Assembly (NCBI GenBank): GCA_017524185.1
Contig: JAFWUG010000122.1
Span: forward strand, 1-32,863
Length of the DNA: 32,863 nt
Reading direction: 5' to 3'
Source of the DNA: Bacteroidales bacterium
GTDB taxonomy: Bacteria; Bacteroidota; Bacteroidia; Bacteroidales; Tenuifilaceae
The first letter of the stretch is position 1. Each line of letters opens with the position of its first letter. Under the pieces are notes generated by a model. That model ran no database searches and had not been told where the DNA came from. It saw only the letters and a program-made list of their open reading frames with translations. The translations under genes and the position numbers were made by a program. This document shows, in pieces, positions 16,053-25,500 of this stretch.

Positions 16053-16071
16053 GCTGTGTTTAGATTGTATA

Positions 16072-16578
16072 TCAGTCGTTTACAGCATTTCGCACCATGG
16101 CGAACAATTCGGGGGCGATATGACAATATCCGCCAGGATTCTTCTCAAGGTAGTGCTGATGGTAATCCTCTGCAGGATAGAAGTTTATCAATGGCTTCAC
16201 CTCCACAACCAATGGCTTGGTGTAGAGCCGCGCCAAATCGGCCATAGCGTCTTCAATTATAGGAAGTTGACTTGCGTCGGTGTAGTAGATTCCGGTACGA
16301 TACTGCGTTCCAACGTCGCCGCCCTGCTTGTTGACGCTGGTTGGGTCGATGGTTTTGAAGAACCACCGCAGCAACACCTCGAGGCGTACCTGCTGGGGGG
16401 CGTAATCCACCCGCACGGTTTCGGCGTGGCCGGTGTTGCAGTGACACACCTCGTTATAGGTGGGATTCTCGGTTTGCCCATTGGCATAGCCCACCTGCGT
16501 AGAAAGCACGCCTGGTATGCGTTTCATGAAATGCTCGGTACCCCAAAAGCACCCACCCGCCAAATAGATTTCTGCCAT
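16072..16578 (-). CDS. msrA: Peptide-methionine (S)-S-oxide reductase
   Basis: A 168-residue cytoplasmic repair enzyme that reduces methionine-S-sulfoxide. The catalytic motif GGCFWG has Cys10; Glu15, the GYANGQTENPTY substrate loop and PAEDYHQHYLEKNP are present. Cys152 in GGYCHIAP is a likely resolving residue. The msrB domain found fused in some Bacteroidota is absent. First gene of a pair with the TatD-family gene. Confidence 0.95.
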   Translation of the reverse strand: MAEIYLAGGCFWGTEHFMKRIPGVLSTQVGYANGQTENPTYNEVCHCNTGHAETVRVDYAPQQVRLEVLLRWFFKTIDPTSVNKQGGDVGTQYRTGIYYTDASQLPIIEDAMADLARLYTKPLVVEVKPLINFYPAEDYHQHYLEKNPGGYCHIAPELFAMVRNAVND

Positions 16579-16599
16579 ATTTGATTAAGGTATTTATCG

Positions 16600-16629
16600 C
16601 AAAGTTCGGCATTTTTCGCAATGCAACAA
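16600..16629 (-). promoter_or_regulatory. Probable msrA promoter
   Basis: On the minus strand: TTG at 16627-16629, a 19-bp spacer, then GAACTTTG at 16600-16607 (one mismatch to TAnnTTTG). The leader would be about 15 nt. Confidence 0.45.
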
Positions 16630-16795
16630 AAAACATCAGCCGTAGTCAGAAAATACGCCCCAAAAATATAACAATCTATGGCAACTCTTCAACATACAAC
16701 TCTAATTTTCAGTGCAATAAAGCCAATAAAAATTGATGCAACATTTTTACATCCTACTCGTTTCAGTTAGCATAATGACTAAATGATTCTTTACC

Positions 16796-16933
16796 ATGAA
16801 TAAGAAAAGTTCTACCCTAAAACTATTGATGGCTACGCTGGTTGTATGCGCTGTGATGGCTTCGTGCAACAAGAAAACCTGCCCTGCTTACAGCCAGGCC
16901 AATGCACCAGTAGCCACCGAAAGCCGCGCCTAA
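16796..16933 (+). CDS. 45-residue predicted lipoprotein
   Basis: A short gene with ATG at 16796 and TAA at 16931-16933. The product has a basic start (MNKKSS), a hydrophobic core and a perfect lipobox MASC ending at Cys24. The mature lipopeptide of about 22 residues contains NKKTCPAYSQANAP. Tiny lipoproteins with a Cys-Pro-Ala-Tyr segment occur in other Bacteroidales (from memory), of unknown role. It stands alone between two minus-strand units, and a strong terminator follows at 17024-17061 on its own strand; both facts support a real gene. Confidence 0.75.
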   Translation: MNKKSSTLKLLMATLVVCAVMASCNKKTCPAYSQANAPVATESRA

Positions 16934-16963
16934 TTTTAATGGCCGTAAATCCCACATTTAGGA

Positions 16964-16990
16964 GCAATATATTCTAAACCAATATATTGC
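16964..16990. repeat. 10-bp perfect inverted repeat
   Basis: GCAATATATT, a 7-nt loop, AATATATTGC, 30 bp after the small lipoprotein stop. AT-rich and without a following T-run, so it is more likely an RNA-stabilising stem or protein site than a terminator. Confidence 0.5.
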
Positions 16991-17023
16991 GCTATGTGTG
17001 TATTGTCCCTATACTAGAGCATA

Positions 17024-17061
17024 CATCGTCCAGCATAACAATGTTGGACGATGCTGTTTTT
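17024..17061 (+). terminator. Rho-independent terminator of the small lipoprotein gene
   Basis: A 13-bp stem (17024-17036 with 17041-17053, one G-T pair), loop AACA, followed by CTGTTTTT. The T-run is on the plus strand only. It also separates this unit from trkA, which converges on it. Confidence 0.8.
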
Positions 17062-17087
17062 AGGCTGTATATCAGCGCAATATCAGT

Positions 17088-18428
17088 CTAGTTGAAGAAT
17101 TTCCCAATCTTATTGATTGCCGACGGCAGAGCGAACACAACCACGCGGTCGTAGGCCTTGAGCTCGCTGTCGCCCTTTACGATGTAGGAGTAGTCGCCGC
17201 GCACCACGCCGCCCACAATGGCATCGTTAGGGAAGGCCACCTGCTTGAGCGTACCTCGAGTAACAGGTGCTCCTGGTTTCACCACAAACTCCAGCACCTC
17301 GGCCTCAGTGCCTGTTAGGCACTTGATGGACGACACGTCGGTGTTCATGGTGTAGCGAAAAATACGGCTGGCCGTAATCAGCTTTTTGTTAATAACGGTG
17401 TCGATGTCCATGCTCTCGGCCAACCTAATGTAGTTTATGTTCTCTATTTCGGCTATGGTGCGGCGTACACCCAACCGCTTGGCCACCAGGCACGACAGAA
17501 TGTTGGTTTCGGAATCGCCCGTTACGGCCACAAAAGCATCCATGTAGGGCAACCCCTCTTCGATAAGCAGGTCGGTGTTGCGCCCATCGCCGTTGATTAC
17601 CAGTACATTTTGGAATTTTTCGGACAGCACCATGCTCCGCTCGCGGTTCTCCTCAATAATCTTCACATTCATTTTCTCCTCCAGTGCCGAGGCCACGTGC
17701 ACGGCGATGCGGCTACCGCCAAGTATCATCAGGTTGTTCACCTCAAAATTACGCTTTCCAGAGTGTTCCTCCACGTCCTTCACCCCGTTGCGGTTTGCAA
17801 TGACATAAACCATGTCGCCAAGCTCAAACACATCGGTGGCTCGGGGAATTATGGTGGAACCCTCGCGCGATATGGCCACCGCCCTGTAGTCGAGATTGGC
17901 CACGTTGGGAGTGCATTGCTGCAATGTTTTGCCCAGCAGGGGCGACTCCTCATCGAGTTTGATTACGAGCAGCGACAGCATACCATCAGAGAAACTAACA
18001 AACTCGGTAGAGTTGGTTTGATCCAATAAAGTTATAACCTCTTGTGCAGCAAGTTTTTCGGGGTATATCAACGAGTCTATTCCGAGGTTTAGGAATATCT
18101 CCTTGTTGTTGTTCTCCAGCAGTTCGTAGCGATCGATGCGAGCAATGGCCTTTTTAACGCCAAGGCGTTTGGCCACAGCTGCTCCCACAATGTTGGCTTC
18201 CTCGGAAGTGGACACGGCTATGAGCAGGTCGGAGCGTTTTGCGTTGGCCTCATTCAGCACGCTGATGGAAGTGGCAGAGCCCTCGATGGTTACCACATCG
18301 GCTGCAGCCGACAACTCCTCGAGTTTTTGGGCATCGGGGTCAATAACAGTTACATCGTGATACTCCTTGGAGAGCATGGTTGCCAAGTGGGTTCCCACCT
18401 CTCCCGCTCCCATTATGATGATGTTCAT
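17088..18428 (-). CDS. trkA: Trk potassium uptake regulatory NAD-binding subunit
   Basis: A 446-residue peripheral membrane protein that gates the Trk/Ktr K+ channel in response to NAD(H) or nucleotides. Two tandem RCK units are seen: a first Rossmann domain with GAGEVG at 7-12 and a TrkA_C part near 140-225, then a second Rossmann domain (NLMILGGSRIAVHVAS, near 232) and a second TrkA_C at the end. The partner trkH gene is not adjacent: a small lipoprotein converges from downstream and comEC lies upstream. The channel subunit must be encoded elsewhere. Length is normal for full TrkA. Confidence 0.93.
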   Translation of the reverse strand: MNIIIMGAGEVGTHLATMLSKEYHDVTVIDPDAQKLEELSAAADVVTIEGSATSISVLNEANAKRSDLLIAVSTSEEANIVGAAVAKRLGVKKAIARIDRYELLENNNKEIFLNLGIDSLIYPEKLAAQEVITLLDQTNSTEFVSFSDGMLSLLVIKLDEESPLLGKTLQQCTPNVANLDYRAVAISREGSTIIPRATDVFELGDMVYVIANRNGVKDVEEHSGKRNFEVNNLMILGGSRIAVHVASALEEKMNVKIIEENRERSMVLSEKFQNVLVINGDGRNTDLLIEEGLPYMDAFVAVTGDSETNILSCLVAKRLGVRRTIAEIENINYIRLAESMDIDTVINKKLITASRIFRYTMNTDVSSIKCLTGTEAEVLEFVVKPGAPVTRGTLKQVAFPNDAIVGGVVRGDYSYIVKGDSELKAYDRVVVFALPSAINKIGKFFN

Positions 18429-18508
18429 GTGTGGTCGGGTTGGATTGCTTCTCTATTTAGAGCCGCAAGTTACGCTATTTTAGGAATATGTTAGCCATCA
18501 ATACGCAG

Positions 18509-18533
18509 AAAACACACAAGTGTTCGTGTTTTT
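18509..18533. terminator. Possible bidirectional terminator
   Basis: AAAACAC, a 10-nt loop, GTGTTTT followed by one more T, in the 183-bp gap between comEC and trkA. The stem is weak (7 bp, AT-rich), so this is tentative. The rest of the gap is AT-rich with nothing else seen. Confidence 0.3.
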
Positions 18534-18611
18534 ACTATATTCTAAAAAATCAACAAACATACAATATATTGAAAATAAAATACATACACCTAATCAAATC
18601 TCAAACATAGC

Positions 18612-20726
18612 CTAACGCGCGGATGTCAAACTGGAACGATAGGCTCCTTGCGCCTGTACATCGTACACAAAAGCACCACGAACCATAAACTTTATGGCTA
18701 ATTGCGGAAGCCTGTAATTTCGCATTGATGCATCTATTACAGCCACACGCGGACGCACCAAACCCAACAACTCGTGGCACGCATGTCTGTTTAGCAGCAA
18801 AACATCCACATCGATTGGTGCGGGGGCTATGAGATGCCTACACGAGTCGCTGTAGGGAAAGGCCAAGCGAAAGCCTTCAGCCGACACAATGGCTAATCCG
18901 CCGTGCATATGCACAACTCCATCGCGCTTCAACTGCTCCATGCTCGCAGGGCAATTCAGATGATGGAAGTTCACGCCTGCACATCGCTCAGCGTAGCCCG
19001 AAAGCTGGAACGAATGGCGTGCCACAATGTCGCCCGGAAACGTATCGGTGTCAAAAAAGAGGGCTTGTCCACCACATTTGACGGCAACCACCGAATGCGA
19101 CTGCACATCGAAAATCACCAACTCGCTGCTACGGTTGCTGTCGATACGATGCTGCTGCAACAGCACGAACAGACATAACATCCCCAGCATTAGGAAAATG
19201 GTGCGCAGCCTGCGCTGCTCTAAAAATGCAGCCAAAGCCGCAATAGTCATCACCAGCAGCAGCGCCTGCACGGGTGAACAATAGATGCCCTGCGACAAGG
19301 CTCCAGGCAGTGCCTCAATGCCACGCAAACCGCTATTGAGCAACCATACTGCTAGTTCGAGCACCTTGCCCACTCCTGCAAATAGTAGCGGCATAGGCTG
19401 TACAATAAGCAGCAGAACAGACAAATAGATGATTATGGAAGCCATTGGCGTGGCCAAAATGTTTGTAAGCAAAAAATAGTTGGAAAACTGCCCAAAATTG
19501 AGCAGCGTGATGGGCAATGTGCCTATCTGTGCCGCCACCGATACCGAAAGTAAATCCCAAACCAACGACAATGGTTTATATTTAATATACAATAAATTAC
19601 GGATATGCGGATAGAACATCATGATGGACAGCACAGCAAGAAATGAAAGCTGAAAACCAATGTTATACAAATTTTTGGGGTCGATTAGCAGCAGAATGAA
19701 AGCCACAGCGGCCAAGGTGTTGTAGGAGTTGGAGCGATAGCCCAAGCAGCGCCCCAGCTCCACCAGCGAAAACATGGCCGTGGCTCGCATCACCGAGGCC
19801 GATAGGCCAGTGATTAGCGCAAAGAGCCATAAAAAGAGTAACGAAAGCAGGAGTTTTACGCGCCAATCGAGGCGCGGAACCAAACGCAGCAATAGGAGCA
19901 GCAGGCCATAGACCACTCCAACATGCAAGCCCGAAACTGCCAGTATGTGCATTGCCCCAGCAGCCGAATAGGTACGACGCAGCGCATCATCAAGCAAATC
20001 CTTGTACCCCACAGTTAAAGCCGACACAACAGCCAACTCGTCGCGAGGCAAACCAGCACGTTCAAACACGCCTAAAAGTTTGTTACGCAAGCTTATAGCT
20101 AACAAGCGAAGATTATTAGGCTCTTTTCCAACACAGCTCCAAGCCGCACTATCGACATAGACCATACGCTTGATGCCGCGCTGGTGCATATACGCCGCAA
20201 AATCGAATTGATAGGGGTTACTGGGCGAAGCGAACTGCTGCGGCACAACGCGCATGGCAAGCAAATCGCCGTGGCGCAGTTCAAGCGCCATGGTGTCGGC
20301 AGCGTTGAGGTAGCAGAGCAGCCGTTCGCGATGCGGTCGCAGCACCCTGGCCTCGTCAACCACACCCACCACAACGCCCTCAGCTCGGATTGAGCGCACA
20401 CGTCGCTGTGGAGCATCGTCGAGGCGCAGCACTACATCAACCGGACGCAAGGACGGCAGGGTATCGCCAAAATCGTCGCCCACACCCAGGGTTAGCCCAG
20501 CGAAAAACATCACCACGGCCACCGCAAAAGTATAGGCTATACGCCCCCATCGCCACCAAATAGTCAAACGTACCGCGAATAACAGCACAACCGCCAACGG
20601 TAGCACCAGCAACACCCATTCGGCATGGGGCAGTAGATACAATTCGCTTTGCGCTATGATGCCACCCATCAGCGGGATGAGCAGCCGCAGAAACGGTACT
20701 TCGTGTATGTTGGTGGGTAGCGCCAT
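18612..20726 (-). CDS. comEC: ComEC/Rec2-family DNA-uptake membrane protein
   Basis: A 704-residue polytopic inner-membrane protein: hydrophobic segments at about 12-85, a DUF4131-type soluble segment (about 90-200), then the Competence transmembrane domain (about 225-500) with the signature AGAMHILAVSGLHVG. The family carries single-stranded DNA across the inner membrane in natural transformation. The C-terminus (about 520-704) is only a weak remnant of the metallo-beta-lactamase part (SELVIFDVQSHSV); the HxHxDH motif is not seen. That is common for Bacteroidota versions. It lies 26 bp after def as the last gene of the seven-gene run. Confidence 0.88.
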   Translation of the reverse strand: MALPTNIHEVPFLRLLIPLMGGIIAQSELYLLPHAEWVLLVLPLAVVLLFAVRLTIWWRWGRIAYTFAVAVVMFFAGLTLGVGDDFGDTLPSLRPVDVVLRLDDAPQRRVRSIRAEGVVVGVVDEARVLRPHRERLLCYLNAADTMALELRHGDLLAMRVVPQQFASPSNPYQFDFAAYMHQRGIKRMVYVDSAAWSCVGKEPNNLRLLAISLRNKLLGVFERAGLPRDELAVVSALTVGYKDLLDDALRRTYSAAGAMHILAVSGLHVGVVYGLLLLLLRLVPRLDWRVKLLLSLLFLWLFALITGLSASVMRATAMFSLVELGRCLGYRSNSYNTLAAVAFILLLIDPKNLYNIGFQLSFLAVLSIMMFYPHIRNLLYIKYKPLSLVWDLLSVSVAAQIGTLPITLLNFGQFSNYFLLTNILATPMASIIIYLSVLLLIVQPMPLLFAGVGKVLELAVWLLNSGLRGIEALPGALSQGIYCSPVQALLLVMTIAALAAFLEQRRLRTIFLMLGMLCLFVLLQQHRIDSNRSSELVIFDVQSHSVVAVKCGGQALFFDTDTFPGDIVARHSFQLSGYAERCAGVNFHHLNCPASMEQLKRDGVVHMHGGLAIVSAEGFRLAFPYSDSCRHLIAPAPIDVDVLLLNRHACHELLGLVRPRVAVIDASMRNYRLPQLAIKFMVRGAFVYDVQAQGAYRSSLTSAR

Positions 20727-20752
20727 GAGCGAACAGGGCGTTCAGCAAGCAA

Positions 20753-21307
20753 CTACCGCGCCATCTTATAGCGATAGTTAGCCTTGAAGCGTCCTTTCTG
20801 TATGGCGTTTAGCTTCGACTTGAGCAACTGCTTGCGCAGGGGCGACACGCGGTCAGTGAACAGCATTCCGTCGAGATGGTCGTACTCGTGCTGAATGATA
20901 CGCGCAGCAATACCCTCGAACTCCTCCACATGGGGCTGGAACTGCTCGTCGACATAGCGCATACGAATTTTGGGCTCGCGCAGCACATCCTCGTGTATGC
21001 CAGGAATACTTAGACACCCCTCGTTGAAATACTCCTTGTCGCCCATGCGCTCCTCGATATGGGCATTGATGAATGTGCGCCTAAAATTGGCCATGCTGGG
21101 ATCCTCGTCGGCAAAAGGCGAGGCATCGATCACAAACACACGAACCGACACACCAACCTGCGGTGCTGCAAGGCCTACACCCTCAGTAACCTCAAGCGTT
21201 TCGTAGAGGTCGGCAATGAGCTGTGGCAGATTAGGGTAGTCGGGCGTAATGTCGGGAGCTATCTTACGCAATACGGGACAGCCTATTATCTGTATGGGGT
21301 AAATCAT
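20753..21307 (-). CDS. def: Peptide deformylase
   Basis: A 184-residue metal enzyme that removes the N-formyl group from new proteins. The three family motifs are present: GVGLAAPQVG (43-52), EGCLS with Cys98, and QHEYDHLDG with His140, Glu141 and His144. The frame is open upstream to 21469, but that part would overlap yqgF and has no homology; MIYPIQIIGCPVLR at 21307 is the usual N-terminus. It lies 43 bp after yqgF and has its own -7 box. Confidence 0.95.
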   Translation of the reverse strand: MIYPIQIIGCPVLRKIAPDITPDYPNLPQLIADLYETLEVTEGVGLAAPQVGVSVRVFVIDASPFADEDPSMANFRRTFINAHIEERMGDKEYFNEGCLSIPGIHEDVLREPKIRMRYVDEQFQPHVEEFEGIAARIIQHEYDHLDGMLFTDRVSPLRKQLLKSKLNAIQKGRFKANYRYKMAR

Positions 21308-21325
21308 AGCAAAAATGTTTGACCG

Positions 21326-21333
21326 CAAAGGTA
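21326..21333 (-). promoter_or_regulatory. -7 element for def
   Basis: TACCTTTG followed by CGG on the minus strand, in the yqgF-def gap. It would give a leader of about 12 nt. No TTG at the right distance, so internal promoter activity is likely but not certain. Confidence 0.5.
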
Positions 21334-21350
21334 GTGTAAAATTTGAAAAG

Positions 21351-21782
21351 TTACGGATACAGTTCCGCATAACGGCGGCTCTCCATGAACGATTGCAGTA
21401 TGATGGTGGCACTAATGGTATCGACAGTGGCCTTATCGCGACGAGCCATGCGGCGCATTCCGCCGTCAATCATGGCTCGATGCGCCATAGTGGATGTGTA
21501 GCGCTCGTCGAACTGCTCCACGGGTAGATTTGGAAATCGGGCTACAATCTGCCTAAGCACAGGATTTATATAGCGCAACGACTCTGAGGGCTGGCCGTTG
21601 GTTTGCAGCGGATAGCCCACCACAAGCAGCTCCACCTGCTCGGCGGCAAAATAGGCCTCGAGGAATTTGAGCAACTGCGCTGTGTCAACCGTTTGCAAAC
21701 CATTGGCAATTATGCGCAAAGGGTCGGTTACGGCCACTCCTGTACGCTTTTTGCCTATGTCGAGAGCCAGAATGCGTGCCAT
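21351..21782 (-). CDS. ruvX: Putative pre-16S rRNA nuclease / Holliday-junction resolvase fold
   Basis: A 143-residue RNase H-fold protein (YqgF/RuvX). Seen: the first strand ARILALDIGKKRTGVAVTD with Asp8, LLVVGYPLQTNGQPS near 50-68, FDERYTS (about 94-100) and the terminal D near TVDTISATIILQ. It is linked to 16S rRNA 5'-end maturation. Its start lies 2 bp from the response-regulator stop, so translation is coupled. Confidence 0.93.
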   Translation of the reverse strand: MARILALDIGKKRTGVAVTDPLRIIANGLQTVDTAQLLKFLEAYFAAEQVELLVVGYPLQTNGQPSESLRYINPVLRQIVARFPNLPVEQFDERYTSTMAHRAMIDGGMRRMARRDKATVDTISATIILQSFMESRRYAELYP

Positions 21783-21784
21783 GG

Positions 21785-22543
21785 TTAGAATTGGTTTGTG
21801 GTGGACGCATCGAGAGCGTCCACAAGCACAGCGCGATAGGTGGAATGCAGGGGCAATTCCGCCCCCGTGTCGAGCCGCAAGGTATCGCGCCCCACATGCA
21901 CCACGCGGGATAGTTTTACCACACGCTGCGGTTCGATGTAGGCAAACTGCATTGAATCAACAATATCGAGCAGCCCCGAAATAGAATCATCAACCTGCAA
22001 AATGTGCCCATCGGCAAAGCAAATGGCAGTACCTGCGGGCAACTGCTCCATGTAGATCACCTGCCCTAAGTCGATGCATTCGCTCCTATTGTCGATGCTA
22101 ACCACCAATTTGGTGGGCAGCACGGCCCTGATGTTGTCGAACAGAGCATTGTAGCGCTGGCGTGTGTCGAAATTAAGCGAACGCAGTCGGTTAACACGTT
22201 CCACCGCACGCTGCAGTTCTTCGGCATCGATGGGCTTGAGCAGATAGTCGATGGCACTATACTTGAAAGCCCTGATAGCATATGCACTGTAGGCCGTTGT
22301 GAACACCACATCGAACCGGCGATTAGGGCATTGCTCCAGGAAATCGAAGCCGTTGGCCATTGGCATTTCAATGTCGAGAAAAACCACATCGAGCGTGGGA
22401 TGTTCCTCAACAAGTTGCAGGGCTTGCTGCACCGAATTGGCCACGCCCACCACCTGAACCCCATCCACATGCTTTTCGAGCATCATCCGCAATGTTTTTG
22501 CGGCCACATTCTCGTCGTCAATCACTAGCGCATTTAGTATCAT
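21785..22543 (-). CDS. LytTR-family response regulator
   Basis: A 252-residue cytoplasmic transcription factor: receiver domain 1-120 with Asp9/Asp10, phospho-acceptor Asp57 (VVFLDIEMP), Thr/Ala switch (FTTAYS) and Lys in LLKPID; LytTR DNA-binding domain at about 145-245. It lies 12 bp after the histidine kinase and is surely its partner. LytTR proteins bind direct repeats upstream of targets; none was recognised here. Confidence 0.92.
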   Translation of the reverse strand: MILNALVIDDENVAAKTLRMMLEKHVDGVQVVGVANSVQQALQLVEEHPTLDVVFLDIEMPMANGFDFLEQCPNRRFDVVFTTAYSAYAIRAFKYSAIDYLLKPIDAEELQRAVERVNRLRSLNFDTRQRYNALFDNIRAVLPTKLVVSIDNRSECIDLGQVIYMEQLPAGTAICFADGHILQVDDSISGLLDIVDSMQFAYIEPQRVVKLSRVVHVGRDTLRLDTGAELPLHSTYRAVLVDALDASTTNQF

Positions 22544-22555
22544 AGGCAGAAAGAC

Positions 22556-25500
22556 TTATCGTTTTTGTGAGATAAAATCGGTGGGAATATCAATCACCAC
22601 CAACGTTCCCAACGGTTGGTGTTGGTCGTCCTCCTTGTCGACTATATCGATGCGGAAACTGCGTCCATACATGCTTCCGAGCAATTCTATTCGCTGCTGC
22701 GTTATTTGATAGCCGCGCGATGTGTGGTCGCTGCGCTGGCGTATTTCCTGCGCCTGTTTACGGCCCACACCGTTGTCGTCGATGCGTATCTGGATGCCCC
22801 CATCTTGCTTGGCTATGTCGATATGCACCCAACCCTCCTGGGGCTGCTTTAGCATGATGCCGTGCCAAATGGAATTTTCCACAAACGGCTGCATGAGCAT
22901 GGTTGGTATAAGATATTTCTTGAGTTGATCGAGATCCGGACACGTTATGCTATAGGTGAACTTACCCTCGAGACGAATGGCTTCGAGGTAAAGATAGAGT
23001 TCGAGATGCTCCAACTCGTCGCCCAGCGAAACCACTGGATGCTCTGAATTATCGAGTGTTTTGCGCATGAGTTGGGCAAACTTACCGAGGTATTGCTGCG
23101 ACTTTAGCGGTTCGTTGTTGAGGATATAGAACTGTATGGAAACCAGTGTGTTGAATACAAAATGTGGATTCATCTGCTGCCGCAACGACTGGTGTTTATA
23201 CATGTTCGCATTGTAAATCAGCTCATTATGTCGGCTAACTATACGTAGGCGTATTCTGTAGAGCGCATAGAATATGCCCGACACGGCAGCGGCCAGCAAC
23301 ACAATGAACCACGGAGTTTGCCAAAACGGACGGGCAATACTAAACTCAAGCGAAGCAATTTCGGGGTATTGATTTCCGCTGGCATCCAAGCCCTGTACCT
23401 GAAAGGTATAGCGACCAGGGGACAAGGCGGCATACATGCATGAGGTGGCATCAGTGTAGCTCCAAGCCGTATCGACACCCAGCATACGGTAGCGATACGT
23501 GGTGTTGCCCTGATTGCGATACGACAGCACTACATACGATATGCTCAGCGCATTCTCTTTGTATTTAAGTTTTTTAGTTACACCATGCAGCACATCGTGG
23601 CGGCTCCCTCCATTCACTTTCACATCGGTGATATGGATTGGGGGCATGGGCAGCGGATTCATGAGCTGGGAAATGCTCAGCATCACCAGACCGCTCGATG
23701 TGCCAGCTACCAGCGTATCGCCCAACACGGCCAGGGCTGTAATCTCGTTGTCGGGGATGCCATTGGCGCGAGTGAACGACACCACCCGCATTTGGTCGTA
23801 GCCCTCGGCCTGCACCAGCGAAATTCCCTGCGCGGTGGCCAGCCATACACCGTAATCGGTGTACACCATACGGCTCACCGTGTTGGAGCGTAGGCCATTG
23901 TCGCGCGATATTTGCTTCACCACGTCGCGCTTGGTATCGTAGCGCAGCACACCCATTCCATTTGAGGCCAGCCAAAGCATTGAATCGCGGGGATGGAAGA
24001 ACATATCGTAGCCCCTATATGCCAGCAAACTACTGCTCATACCCATACGCGCTGTGGCATCGCCATCGTAGCGCATCAAACCGCTATTGGTGCTACACCA
24101 CAGATTACCCCAGCAATCCTCGGCTAAGCACCAAATATTGGATTTCATAGTTGTTAGCAACTGGTCGACCATACCAACGGAGTTCACGTGCACCAGGTGT
24201 CGCCCCCCGCCCATCCAATAGCCACCATCGCGGCTATTAACCATGGTTCTGATGTTGATTTCCTCATCGGTGCAGGCCCAGCACAAATTATCGTCGATAC
24301 GCACCAGTGGACCACCGCCCAGCACAAACAGCCCTCTGCTTGAGGCATCGGCAACAAACTCTGTTACCCTATTCCTAACACCATCGGGCAGCTGGAGATG
24401 ACTGAGGGTTCCATTACGCTGTATTTTATCAACAAAAGCATCGGAATAGCCCACATAAAGGGCTTGCGGCGTAATATGCAAAGCCGACACATAGTCGGAT
24501 AGCAGTCCCTGCTGGGTGGTTATTTGGCGCGTATGCAAATCGGGGACATAATACACGCCATTGTACAGCGTAGCGAACCAATACGCACCCTCAATATCTT
24601 GCAGCACCGATGCCACCTGGCTTTCGGCAAACATCTCCCAACGCGGTTTCTCGGTTAGCTCATTGGCAGCGTAGCCACGCACACCGCCGTCGAGGCTAGT
24701 AACCCACAGATGCCCTTGGCTATCGGCATATAGCCCAATAATATCCGACGGATGCACGTAGGTTCTGATACTTTCGCCTCGCAACTCAAATAGGATTGAG
24801 TTTATGGTAACGTACATCACTGAATCGCCCAAGCACTCGGAGTGCATCTGATACCCACCCCGCCAAGCAACATAATCAACTCCTTCATAGACATACTCTT
24901 CACCTAAACGGTTAATAAATAGTAGTTTAGGATTTTCAGCAAGCACGGCGCGAGCCGAGACTAAGGGCGGGTCGCTACGCGCATCGGCCACAACGTTGGC
25001 ACGGCCATAAACGCCATCGGAAAGCACACGCAGAGCTCCCTCCTCCGAGATGCTTACCAGACCAAAATGCTTGACGCTGATTTGCAAGTTGTTGAGCGTA
25101 TCAACGCTAAACCCATGTTTAACAGGACCTTGCGTCGTATTAACTTGCGTTTTTATTTTTTCATTATGCTGATATGGCTCAATGCGTCCATTGAAATAAT
25201 AGCAAAGCTGACAGCTGAAGGGAACAAACCAGATACGCCCTTTGTAGTCTTCGTATATTTCAAACACCACATTGTCCACCAAGCCATTATCGATGTCGAA
25301 ATTCTCAAAATGTTCGCCATCGAAACGGCTCACACCATTGTTGGTGGCAAACCAGATGAATCCGCGCGAATCTTGAAAAACATGATAAACAGTGTTTGAG
25401 GGCAGTCCATCAGCCGCCGAATAGCGATGACATACAGCCTGCGGACTAACAACATGCCCCTCTGCCTGTTGGGCATAAACGCCTCCATGCAATATAACCG

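Noticed and set aside
21308..21469. Longer N-terminus for peptide deformylase
   Set aside because: It overlaps yqgF and lacks homology; the family N-terminus begins at 21307.
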